Below, one piece after another: positions 1 through 6,090 of a stretch of 6,321 nucleotides of DNA; position 1 is the first letter of the stretch; each line of letters begins with the position of its first letter. The stretch is from JACZWZ01 sp964194935 (lineage in GTDB: Bacteria > Actinomycetota > Acidimicrobiia > Spongiisociales > UBA11373), in contig CAXMOL010000178.1 of the NCBI GenBank assembly GCA_964194935.1, forward strand, positions 1 through 6,321, in the 5' to 3' direction. The notes under the pieces were generated by a model. It was not told where the DNA came from and searched no databases. It saw nothing but the letters and a program-made list of their open reading frames with translations. The translations under genes and the position numbers were made by a program.

Positions 1-1436
1 TCTCTAAACAGCAGAGGAGACTTGGTGAACTCATCTGGGTAGCCGTAATCCGGCCAGGAGGCGCAATATCCATGGCCGCGGGCAAAACTCTCCGACACTC
101 CCCCAACCCAATTCCAGCCGTACGACCGAGCTGCCACCCGCAATGAGCTATTGAGTGGATCGAGCAGGCGCTCGACTCCGGCGGCTTGCTCCTGTTCGTC
201 TACCTCGTGAAAGCCGAATGGCGGTGTGACGTCGCCGACGATTTCATCACAAATCTCCCCATCTGCCTCCCCGCCCGTCGGATCCGGGTACTCGACGAGG
301 AATATCGATTGGATGGTCAGTTGATCGAGTCTCCGGTCCAGACGCTCTAGCGCGCCGTCGAGCCCGTCGAAGCCGGGAATCACCCTGCTCGTCCCCTCAA
401 CCGACTCGCACCCGAAGTCGAAGGGTGGGTTATAAGTGATCCTGGTGTCCCGGTCCCAGATCCCATCGGCGGCCGAGGCCCACACGTTGTCAAACAACAC
501 GTCATAGCAAATCGGGTTGAGTAATGGGTCGGCTTGCACCAGTGCTCGGATTACCCGAGAAAAACCGACGTCATTCCCTCCGATCTGTAACAAGAGGATG
601 TCGATATCTCGATCCTGCACGATGCGCTCGAGGTCGGCGAGCTGAGCTTCGATATCGGGGTCGGAACGGCCGACCAGCAAACCGCTGTCGATCCGGGCGC
701 CGGAAACGGCCAGATCGACAAACGTAACCGAGGTCGCCCGGCTTGCGTCTTCCAGGGCAAGCGCGACCCGGGCCGGCCAGGCGACCGAGGAGCGATGGGT
801 GAGGGCATGACCCTGGAGTATCTCGAAGTCGGTGGCATCTGCCCAGTGCGCGACACCTTCGGTCAGAGCAATGTCGGGGCTTCCCTCGCCGCTGGCATAG
901 GAGTCACCGATGGCCACCACCAGGAGATCGTCTATCGCCATCGAGCCGTGGCTCCGCAGCGCAAAGCTCCCCCACGGAAGGCGGGCCCGAACCAGGAGGT
1001 CCACTTCATGCAGCCCCTCGGGCAGGAGAAGGAAGAGATCGGGGCCGGTCCTGTGGTAGGTACCGACTCCCCTGGGTCCCGAGACTCGCCACTCGTAGCT
1101 CAAGAACCCAGAAGTAGGAAGGCCCGTATCCCGGGCCGCTGGAGTGGCGCTCATAGATACCCCCAGGAGAAGGGGCGGGCAGGCGCCGGGGCAGCTGCCG
1201 GGGACCCGGCCATGGGTGTACTCCGGTGTGTTTTCGATTTCGATCAGGTCGTCACCGTCGGCATCGAGACCGAAACGGGGCTCCAGCGACCACGCAAAAG
1301 ACGCCCGAATAGGTCCGTCCTGGGCGGTGGATGCACTCACCCCGATGCCGAGTAGGAGACTGGTCACGGTCACGGCGATGAGCATTGCCGCGTCTCGCCC
1401 TCTGAGATACCGGGTGCCGGATGAACCGAACTTCAT
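1..1436 (-). CDS. Secreted SGNH/GDSL-family hydrolase, C-terminus cut off by window edge
   Basis: The frame stays open from an ATG at 1436 to base 1, giving 478 visible codons and no stop. Residues 1-38 form a signal peptide: a basic n-region, a hydrophobic core (MLIAVTVTSLLLGIGV) and likely cleavage after STA. Residues about 40-165 form a beta-rich, perhaps PKD-like segment with a DADGDD stretch and Cys82/Cys86. The catalytic domain follows: block I IGDSYASGEG with nucleophile Ser179, block II AVSGAR (Gly246), block III IGGND (Asn288), then EYPDP (382-386) and GHGYC (454-458). Cys310, 343, 396 and 458 could form disulfides, as in secreted actinobacterial SGNH esterases. The Asp-x-x-His block is expected beyond the left edge. 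The expected role is extracytoplasmic ester hydrolysis (lipid, acylated glycan or similar); the substrate cannot be read. Its ATG overlaps the kinase TGA (ATGA), so it is last of the three visible genes in this operon and probably translationally coupled. Confidence 0.93.
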   Translation of the reverse strand, partial: MKFGSSGTRYLRGRDAAMLIAVTVTSLLLGIGVSASTAQDGPIRASFAWSLEPRFGLDADGDDLIEIENTPEYTHGRVPGSCPGACPPLLLGVSMSATPAARDTGLPTSGFLSYEWRVSGPRGVGTYHRTGPDLFLLLPEGLHEVDLLVRARLPWGSFALRSHGSMAIDDLLVVAIGDSYASGEGSPDIALTEGVAHWADATDFEILQGHALTHRSSVAWPARVALALEDASRATSVTFVDLAVSGARIDSGLLVGRSDPDIEAQLADLERIVQDRDIDILLLQIGGNDVGFSRVIRALVQADPLLNPICYDVLFDNVWASAADGIWDRDTRITYNPPFDFGCESVEGTSRVIPGFDGLDGALERLDRRLDQLTIQSIFLVEYPDPTGGEADGEICDEIVGDVTPPFGFHEVDEQEQAAGVERLLDPLNSSLRVAARSYGWNWVGGVSESFARGHGYCASWPDYGYPDEFTKSPLLFR

Positions 1437-2818
1437 TCCTCGGAGGTTGGCAGGGTCAGGCCGACTATCGCGCCGCCGTCAGGCGCGTTTCGTGCAAACA
1501 CCTCGCCTCCATGGTCGTGGGCGACGGCCGCAACGATCGACAGTCCCAGGCCCGAGCCCGGCAATGCCCGGGCCTCCGGGGACCGATAGAAGCGCTCGAA
1601 GATCCTCGCCAGATCATCTTGCGGTATTCCCGGGCCGTGATCGCGCACCGCCAGCGTCCGGTCTTGCAGTGTGACCTCGATCCGATCGCCCTCACTCCCC
1701 CACTTTGCGGCGTTCTCCAACAGATTCGAAATGGCTCGCAGTAGACCGTTGCGACGGCCATCGATCGTCGTGGGCTCCAGTTCGGTAGATACTTCTAGAT
1801 CGGTGCGTCGCCGTAGACGATCGACGGCCTGAACTACCAGATCGGCGAGATCGATCTCCATGGTTGGCTCGTCGTGTCGCCCGATCGTTGCCAGATCGAC
1901 CAATTCGGCCACGAGGTTGGCCAACTCGACGGTTTCGGAATTGACGTCTGCCAGGAGCTCGGCGTGGTCTGGCCCTTCCACCGCACCTCGCTGCAGTAAT
2001 TCGATGTTGGTGCGCAGGCTGGTGAGAGGGGTTCTCAGCTCGTGTGAGGCATCTGCAACCAGGCGCTGCTGGCTGATCCTGGCTTCTTCAAGCGCAGCGA
2101 GCATGCTGTTGAAGGACGACGCCAGCCTGCCCAACTCGTCGTCTCGAACGACATCGATTCTGGCGTCCAGGTCGCGGGTTGCGGCGACGTGTTCGGCGGC
2201 GTCGGTGAGATCGCCTACGGGGCGGAGGCTGCGGTTGCTGACCAACCATCCCATGGCGGCGGCGATCGCCGCACCACCCAGGCTGAGCAGCAAGAGCCTG
2301 AGTCGTAGCCCTGCAAGGATCTCGTCGGTCCCGGTCACATCGCGTGCGACCTGGATCGCCAATCCCGGACTCATGTGCCGGGTGAGCATCCGATAGTGCA
2401 CTCCATCGATGTCGATATCTCGCAGCAGATCGCTGCCGTGTTCGACGGCGAGTGCGAGGTCGGCATCGTCAACCGGAAGCACCACCCCTGAGTCACCGAA
2501 GGCCAGGATCGCGCCAGAAACGTCTATGAACTGTGCGACCGCATCCTCTCGGACCACCTCACCGAGCGCTCCAAACCGGCCGCTCTGACCGGGTGCCGGC
2601 TGGGTCCCTTGCCCTCCGAAGAAGCCAGGCCGGGCCCTGAAGTCGTCGAGCTGCAGTACCCCAAAGATGCCGACGACCGGTCCCCTCTCGCTGAGGAAGC
2701 TGTCGACCTCGTCGATGGCCTCATCCCGCGCAAAGCCGTATGAGAAGAAGGCCACCACCGCCACAGCGAGGCCCACTGCGACTGTGACGAAAACGGTGAG
2801 GCGGGCGCGGAGGCTCAA
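1433..2818 (-). CDS. mprB: MprB-like membrane sensor histidine kinase
   Basis: This 461-residue kinase senses an extracytoplasmic signal and phosphorylates the adjacent response regulator. Domains in order are TM1 (about 7-27), an extracytoplasmic sensor region (about 28-168) with a Gly/Pro-rich patch near 62-82, TM2 (about 171-193), HAMP (about 190-245) and HisKA with DASHELRTPLTSLRTN, phospho-acceptor His259. The HATPase_c domain has N-box NLLENAAKW (365-373), G1 DHGPGIP (393-399), F-box ERFYRS and G2 GSGLGLSIV (421-429). LRTPLTSLRTN, NAAKW and ARALPGSGLGL closely match what I recall of mycobacterial MprB. The start is a TTG at 2818-2816 whose last two bases begin the regulator's TGA (TTGA). 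No strong Shine-Dalgarno is seen, so coupling to regulator translation is likely. The next ATG or GTG choices would cut into TM1. The stop overlaps the hydrolase ATG. The signal sensed is unknown; envelope stress is inferred from the MprB resemblance. Confidence 0.95.
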   Translation of the reverse strand: MSLRARLTVFVTVAVGLAVAVVAFFSYGFARDEAIDEVDSFLSERGPVVGIFGVLQLDDFRARPGFFGGQGTQPAPGQSGRFGALGEVVREDAVAQFIDVSGAILAFGDSGVVLPVDDADLALAVEHGSDLLRDIDIDGVHYRMLTRHMSPGLAIQVARDVTGTDEILAGLRLRLLLLSLGGAAIAAAMGWLVSNRSLRPVGDLTDAAEHVAATRDLDARIDVVRDDELGRLASSFNSMLAALEEARISQQRLVADASHELRTPLTSLRTNIELLQRGAVEGPDHAELLADVNSETVELANLVAELVDLATIGRHDEPTMEIDLADLVVQAVDRLRRRTDLEVSTELEPTTIDGRRNGLLRAISNLLENAAKWGSEGDRIEVTLQDRTLAVRDHGPGIPQDDLARIFERFYRSPEARALPGSGLGLSIVAAVAHDHGGEVFARNAPDGGAIVGLTLPTSEE

Positions 2819-3501
2819 TGCTCTCGGGCGACGTATCCGACGCCGCGCACGGTGTGAATAAGGCGCGTCTCATCTGCAGTCTCGGTCTTGCGGCGCAGGT
2901 AGCCGATGTAGACATCGAGCGAGTTAGACGAGGTCTCGAAGTCGAATCCCCAGATTCGGTCATAGATGGTGTCGCGGGACAAAACGATGCCAGCGTTCAT
3001 GACGAGCAACTCAAGAAGATCGAATTCGGTCTTGGTCAGCTCTACGAGCCTCTCAGCCCGGTGCACGGTTCGTGCCGCCGGGTCGACCACAAGGTCACCC
3101 ACCCGCAAGACCCCACTGTCGGAAGCTACGTCGCGTCGCCGCAGCAAAGCCCGCATCCGGGCAAGCAGTTCCTCCAACGCAAATGGCTTGACCAGGTAGT
3201 CGTCGGCGCCGGCATCGAGTCCTGCCACCCGGTCGGCGAGTTCGTGACGTGCGGTCAACATGAGTACTGGAGTGGAGTCTCCAGCGGCCCGCAGCTTCCG
3301 GCACACAGCGAGACCGTCGAGGATCGGCATCATGATGTCGAGCACGATGGCATCCGGCGGATCCTTGGCGACTTCGACCAACGCTCGCTCCCCGTTTTCG
3401 GTGGTTGTGACCTCGTATCCCTCGAACTTCAAGGCGCGCTCGACGGACCGACGGACTGCGTCGTCGTCTTCTGCAACCAGGATGCGGTGCTTGGCGGACA
3501 T
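2815..3501 (-). CDS. mprA: MprA-like OmpR-family response regulator
   Basis: This 228-residue cytoplasmic transcription factor is the partner of the kinase just downstream. The receiver domain (about 5-118) has the acidic pair Glu11/Asp12, phospho-acceptor Asp55 in VLDIMMP, Thr83 in LTAR and Lys105 in VKPFALEELLARM. A winged-helix DNA-binding domain (about 127-226) ends in the typical TVRGVGYV. Length and layout are standard for the OmpR/PhoB family. The receiver core, especially RVAGLDAGADDYL and KPFALEELLARMRALLRR, matches MprA as I remember it. The ATG at 3501 is chosen because MSAKHRILVAEDD is the usual family N-terminus. No Shine-Dalgarno precedes it, and a -10-like hexamer lies so close that the transcript may be nearly leaderless. 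It is the first gene of the minus-strand operon and probably autoregulates, as many such systems do, though that is not visible here. Confidence 0.96.
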   Translation of the reverse strand: MSAKHRILVAEDDDAVRRSVERALKFEGYEVTTTENGERALVEVAKDPPDAIVLDIMMPILDGLAVCRKLRAAGDSTPVLMLTARHELADRVAGLDAGADDYLVKPFALEELLARMRALLRRRDVASDSGVLRVGDLVVDPAARTVHRAERLVELTKTEFDLLELLVMNAGIVLSRDTIYDRIWGFDFETSSNSLDVYIGYLRRKTETADETRLIHTVRGVGYVAREH

Positions 3502-3509
3502 TGAAGATG

Positions 3510-3536
3510 AGCGTACTGGGGCCGCATGAGAGGCAA
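3510..3536 (-). promoter_or_regulatory. Candidate near-leaderless promoter of the regulator-kinase-hydrolase operon
   Basis: Reading the minus strand, TACGCT (3515-3510) fits the TANNNT -10 form. TTGCCT (3536-3531) is a partial -35 match with a short 15-bp spacer. Transcription would start about 1-3 nt before the ATG at 3501, which agrees with the absence of a Shine-Dalgarno and with the leaderless mRNAs common in actinobacteria. It is pattern matching only and could be chance. Confidence 0.3.
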
Positions 3537-3615
3537 GTGAAAGCCTCCTGAGTGCCCGGTGAGAGGCCCACGCGCCTTCAGGTCGCCGCAGGAACCGGCG
3601 GATAGCGCCTCGACA

Positions 3616-3639
3616 CGGTGCCCCACTCCCGGGGCACCG
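3616..3639. repeat. Perfect 9-bp inverted repeat (hairpin or operator) in the divergent intergenic region
   Basis: The arms CGGTGCCCC (3616-3624) and GGGGCACCG (3631-3639) are exactly complementary, around a 6-base ACTCCC centre. It lies 26 nt before the plus-strand ATG at 3666 and 114 nt before the minus-strand ATG at 3501. There is no T-run after either arm, so it is not a canonical intrinsic terminator. It could be a dyad operator for a dimeric regulator or a 5'-UTR hairpin of the plus-strand gene. Confidence 0.7.
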
Positions 3640-3665
3640 GGTCTCTGACTTCTAGGGTCCCTCCA

Positions 3666-4136
3666 ATGAGTATGTACGCGCGCCTTCTCAAAGCAGTGGG
3701 CCGCCGTCGCTGGTTTGCTGCGATCGCATCCCGAGTGGCCCCTCCCCTAGACCGGCTGGTCTACCGAGCATCGCGTGGCCGCCGCGTCGCCACGCCAATG
3801 TCAGTACCCACCTGTTTTCTCACCACCAGGGGCCGCCGTACCGGTCTGCCCCGCACTGTTGCCGTCTCGTTTGTCCTCGACGATGGCGACTACGTGATCG
3901 TGGGAACGAATTGGGGGAAGCCGACAACCCCCGAGTGGGCCTTGAACCTTCTCGCCGACCCTCGAGCATCCATTGAGACGCACGGGAGTGAGGTCGAGGT
4001 GAGCGCGAAATTGATTCCCAAGGAGAATCGACAGCAGATTTGGGATGCGTTGTGCGCGATGTGGCCTCCATATGCGACTTACCGGCAAAGAGCCCAGGGT
4101 CGCGAGATCGCTATGTTTCGCCTGGAAGCGATCTAG
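3666..4136 (+). CDS. DDN-family deazaflavin (F420)-dependent nitroreductase-like oxidoreductase
   Basis: This 156-residue protein belongs to the split beta-barrel DDN/DUF385 family, whose members use reduced F420 (or bind related cofactors) to reduce quinones, nitro compounds or other electrophiles. Visible landmarks are LTTRGRRTGLPRT (52-64), GTNWGKPTTPEWALNLLADP (80-99) and a C-terminal stretch with WPPYATY (133-139) and GREIAMFRLE, all in family order. There is no signal peptide; a hydrophobic, Arg-rich N-terminus (7-40) may sit at the membrane, as suggested for some family members. The ATG at 3666 is chosen because a weak AGGG lies 8 nt upstream and the product then has the usual length of about 150 residues. 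An upstream in-frame GTG at 3618 falls inside a perfect hairpin and adds unrelated residues. The gene is divergent from the two-component operon. The substrate cannot be inferred. Confidence 0.93.
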   Translation: MSMYARLLKAVGRRRWFAAIASRVAPPLDRLVYRASRGRRVATPMSVPTCFLTTRGRRTGLPRTVAVSFVLDDGDYVIVGTNWGKPTTPEWALNLLADPRASIETHGSEVEVSAKLIPKENRQQIWDALCAMWPPYATYRQRAQGREIAMFRLEAI

Positions 4137-4352
4137 CGCGCTGCGGAGTCGCTTTGGCCTATTCGCCGCCGCCTATCAAGGCCGATGTCCGTTCTGGGTG
4201 CCGGACGGTCACGATCTGCTTCGCAACTCCTTGTCAGGCACCGGTATTGCTCCCCAGACAGTGCGTACATACGGGTACCCTTTACCCATGACAAACCGCC
4301 AGACCAAAGGCATGTCTACCGCATTGATGGCGCCGTAGATTTGGTATCCCTA
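4137..4352 (+). other. Intergenic gap before the FMN oxidoreductase; no convincing long gene
   Basis: This 216-bp stretch separates the DDN-family gene from the FMN-enzyme gene. The FMN-enzyme frame is open back to 4185, but the extra 56 residues are basic, low in hydrophobic pattern and unlike the family N-terminus, so I read it as untranslated. It holds a -10-like TACCCT, a TAGATT nearer the gene (4336-4341) and a possible 16-codon ORF at 4288-4338. No terminator hairpin with a T-run is visible after the DDN-family stop, so some read-through into the next gene is possible. Confidence 0.5.
4255..4281 (+). promoter_or_regulatory. Candidate promoter ahead of the FMN oxidoreductase
   Basis: TACCCT (4276-4281) fits TANNNT. 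CAGACA (4255-4260) shares GACA with the -35 consensus, at a short 15-bp spacing. The predicted start falls at about 4288, exactly on an ATG that opens a 16-codon ORF. This suggests a leaderless leader ORF, but the match is weak and TAGATT at 4336-4341 is a competing -10. Confidence 0.25.
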
Positions 4353-5849
4353 ATGGACATCGAATCAGATCTCCCAGTCGTCATCCAGGGGGGAATGGGC
4401 GTTGCCGTGTCCGACTGGCGTCTGGCGAAGGCGGTCGCTACCGAGGGCCAACTAGGCGTTGTCTCAGGCACAGCCATTGACGCGGTTCTCGTACGTCGTC
4501 TGCAATTGGGCGACAAGGACGGTCACGTGCGTAGGGCGCTCGATGCATTCCCCATCCCCGGTGTGGTCGATGGCATCCTCAAGCGCTATTTCATAGAGGG
4601 TGGCAAGGCCCCGGATGCCCGGTTCAAACAAAAGCCGCTGGGGAAGCTGATCCCATCGCGTCGACTCGAGGATCTGCTGGTCGCCGGCAATTTCGTCGAG
4701 GTGTGGTTAGCAAAGGAAGGCCACAACAACCCCGTCGGTATCAACTACCTCGAGAAGATTCAGGCGCCGACGCTTCCGTCGCTCTATGGAGCAATGCTCG
4801 CTGGTGTGGACTATGTGCTCATCGGCGCAGGGATTCCCAGAGCGATCCCGGGAATCCTCGATCGTCTGGCAGCTGGGCTCCCGGTCGAGATGAAGGTGGA
4901 TCTCAAAGGGGCCACGCCCGACGACGATCCGTTCGTGCGGTTTGATCCGATCGAGTACAGCAGCGGTGACCTCCCGCCGGTCGAACGGCCCGCTTTTCTC
5001 GCCATCGTTTCGTCACATGTTTTGGCGACGATGCTCGTCCGTAAGGTCGAGTCGAGGGTGGATGGCTTCATCGTGGAGTTGCCCTCCGCCGGCGGGCACA
5101 ACGCGCCGCCTCGCTCCAAGGAGGGACTAAGCCCAGAGGGTGAGCCCATATACGGCGAGAAGGACGTTCCCGATCTGGGGGTGTTCCGTGATTTGGGACG
5201 GCCGTTCTGGATGGCTGGGGGGTATGCACGACCGGAACAGGTGAAGTACGCACTGGCAGAGGGTGCCGCCGGGGTCCAGGTAGGTACCGCTTTTGCCTAT
5301 TGCGAGGAGTCCGGTCTCGCCTCCGACATCAAGGCAGAGGTGCTCGAAGCGAGCAGCCAGAATCGCGCAAAGGTGTTTACCGATCCGAAGGCGTCACCTA
5401 CCGGCTTTCCGGTCAAGGTGGTCGAGATCCCCGGGACCTTGTCGGATTCCGATGTCTACGAAAGACGAGATCGGGTGTGCGACCTGGGTTATCTCCGGTC
5501 GGCATTTGTCGACGACGACGGCAGGCAAGGATGGAGATGCCCCGCCGAACCGGTCGAGGACTACGTCGCCAAGGGCGGTGCCGTCGCAGACACGGTGGGA
5601 CGCAAATGCCTCTGCAATTCCCTGATGGCGAACATCGGTCTCGGCCAGATCAAGCGCGATGGTTCCGCCGAGCCGATCGTTGTGACCTCAGGAGACGACG
5701 TTGTGGATGTGGCGCGGTTCCTCCAAGAGGGTGCGTCCACCTATCAAGCCAAGCACGTCATCGACTATCTGCTCTCGGGCGTGCGCCGTACGCTGGCCAC
5801 ATCAGCGAAGCACGACTCGCACGTCCTGGTCCGGGGTGACGAAGACTGA
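4353..5849 (+). CDS. NPD/nitronate-monooxygenase-like FMN-dependent TIM-barrel oxidoreductase
   Basis: This 498-residue protein belongs to the 2-nitropropane-dioxygenase-like FMN barrel group, in a long form (about 480-500 residues) usually annotated as nitronate monooxygenase. Landmarks are VVIQGGMGV near the N-terminus (9-17), LPSLYGAMLAGVDYVLIGAGIP (141-162), AGGHNAPP with His249 at the position of the catalytic His of characterised enzymes, AGG (288-290) and the phosphate-binding GVQVGTAF (307-314). A distinctive C-terminal part has CDLGYL, RCPAEP and GRKCLCN. It should bind FMN in the cytoplasm and oxidise or reduce a small substrate; true nitronate activity is unproven for this long form. 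A PfaD/FabK-type enoyl reductase is an alternative reading. The ATG at 4353 is chosen because the family begins just before the QGGMG motif. No Shine-Dalgarno is seen. Upstream neighbour is a DDN-family enzyme on the same strand; the 3' end overlaps a convergent gene by 48 bp. Confidence 0.93.
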   Translation: MDIESDLPVVIQGGMGVAVSDWRLAKAVATEGQLGVVSGTAIDAVLVRRLQLGDKDGHVRRALDAFPIPGVVDGILKRYFIEGGKAPDARFKQKPLGKLIPSRRLEDLLVAGNFVEVWLAKEGHNNPVGINYLEKIQAPTLPSLYGAMLAGVDYVLIGAGIPRAIPGILDRLAAGLPVEMKVDLKGATPDDDPFVRFDPIEYSSGDLPPVERPAFLAIVSSHVLATMLVRKVESRVDGFIVELPSAGGHNAPPRSKEGLSPEGEPIYGEKDVPDLGVFRDLGRPFWMAGGYARPEQVKYALAEGAAGVQVGTAFAYCEESGLASDIKAEVLEASSQNRAKVFTDPKASPTGFPVKVVEIPGTLSDSDVYERRDRVCDLGYLRSAFVDDDGRQGWRCPAEPVEDYVAKGGAVADTVGRKCLCNSLMANIGLGQIKRDGSAEPIVVTSGDDVVDVARFLQEGASTYQAKHVIDYLLSGVRRTLATSAKHDSHVLVRGDED

Positions 5850-6077
5850 ATACAGGGTGTCCCAGAAGCCCTTTTCCACTGCCATCGTCGGAACAAGATC
5901 CAACATCACCGGCGGTTTGGAGAACAGCCAGCGCGATCCGGCTACCTCGACGGTCCCTGAGACTTCTCCCGACCCGTTGAGAGGCTCGACATCGAAGTAG
6001 AAGCTCTTGGGAATGCTGTTGCTGAAGCGGCGAATGATGCGGTGACGTTCACCGCGTTGAATCTCGATGGTTTTCAT
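5802..6077 (-). CDS. Small protein of unknown function, convergent with and overlapping the FMN oxidoreductase
   Basis: I do not recognise this 91-residue protein. It starts MKTIEIQRGERHRI and alternates polar and hydrophobic residues in a beta-strand-like way (SFYFDVEPL, EVSGTVEVAG, VMLDLVPTM, DTLYSVFV, DVRVVL). It has no signal peptide, membrane helix, Cys or clear motif, so it is probably a small soluble, mostly beta, cytoplasmic protein. It is considered real because AGAGGGA lies about 6 nt before the ATG and because 65 of its 91 codons lie entirely outside the neighbouring gene, with the frame still protein-like there. Its last 15 codons and stop are antisense to the end of the FMN-enzyme gene. 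No partner gene is visible, since upstream sequence leaves the window after 244 bp. A spurious ORF remains possible. Confidence 0.65.
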   Translation of the reverse strand: MKTIEIQRGERHRIIRRFSNSIPKSFYFDVEPLNGSGEVSGTVEVAGSRWLFSKPPVMLDLVPTMAVEKGFWDTLYSVFVTPDQDVRVVLR

Positions 6078-6083
6078 GGCCGG

Positions 6084-6090
6084 TCCCTCT
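6084..6090 (-). promoter_or_regulatory. Shine-Dalgarno for the small convergent gene
   Basis: On the minus strand AGAGGGA lies 6 nt before the ATG at 6077. It is the clearest ribosome binding site in the window and fixes that start; most other genes here have weak or no such site. Confidence 0.65.

Noticed and set aside
795..1355. A 186-codon plus-strand ORF, and a 101-codon minus-strand ORF at 551-856
   Set aside because: Both overlap the SGNH hydrolase, whose frame is continuous and carries all expected motifs, and both are compositionally shadow-like.
2818..3504. A 228-codon plus-strand ORF lying exactly antisense to the response regulator
   Set aside because: The opposite strand encodes an unmistakable OmpR-family regulator. 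Long antisense open frames are common in GC-rich coding sequence and this one shows no domain.
3618..3665. Upstream GTG start adding 16 residues to the DDN-family protein
   Set aside because: The GTG lies inside the first arm of the perfect hairpin, has no ribosome binding site, and the added residues do not resemble the family N-terminus.
4197..4242. GGTGCC and GGCACC as a possible long-loop hairpin in the gap before the FMN enzyme
   Set aside because: Six-base arms about 34 nt apart are expected by chance at this GC content.
4185..4352. Upstream ATG adding 56 residues to the FMN enzyme
   Set aside because: The added sequence is basic and unstructured in character, and the family starts just before the QGGMG motif.
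5701..6000. A 99-codon plus-strand ORF across the end of the FMN enzyme and the small gene
   Set aside because: It is out of frame with the FMN enzyme, antisense to the small gene, rich in Ser/Arg/Thr/Pro and without recognisable features.
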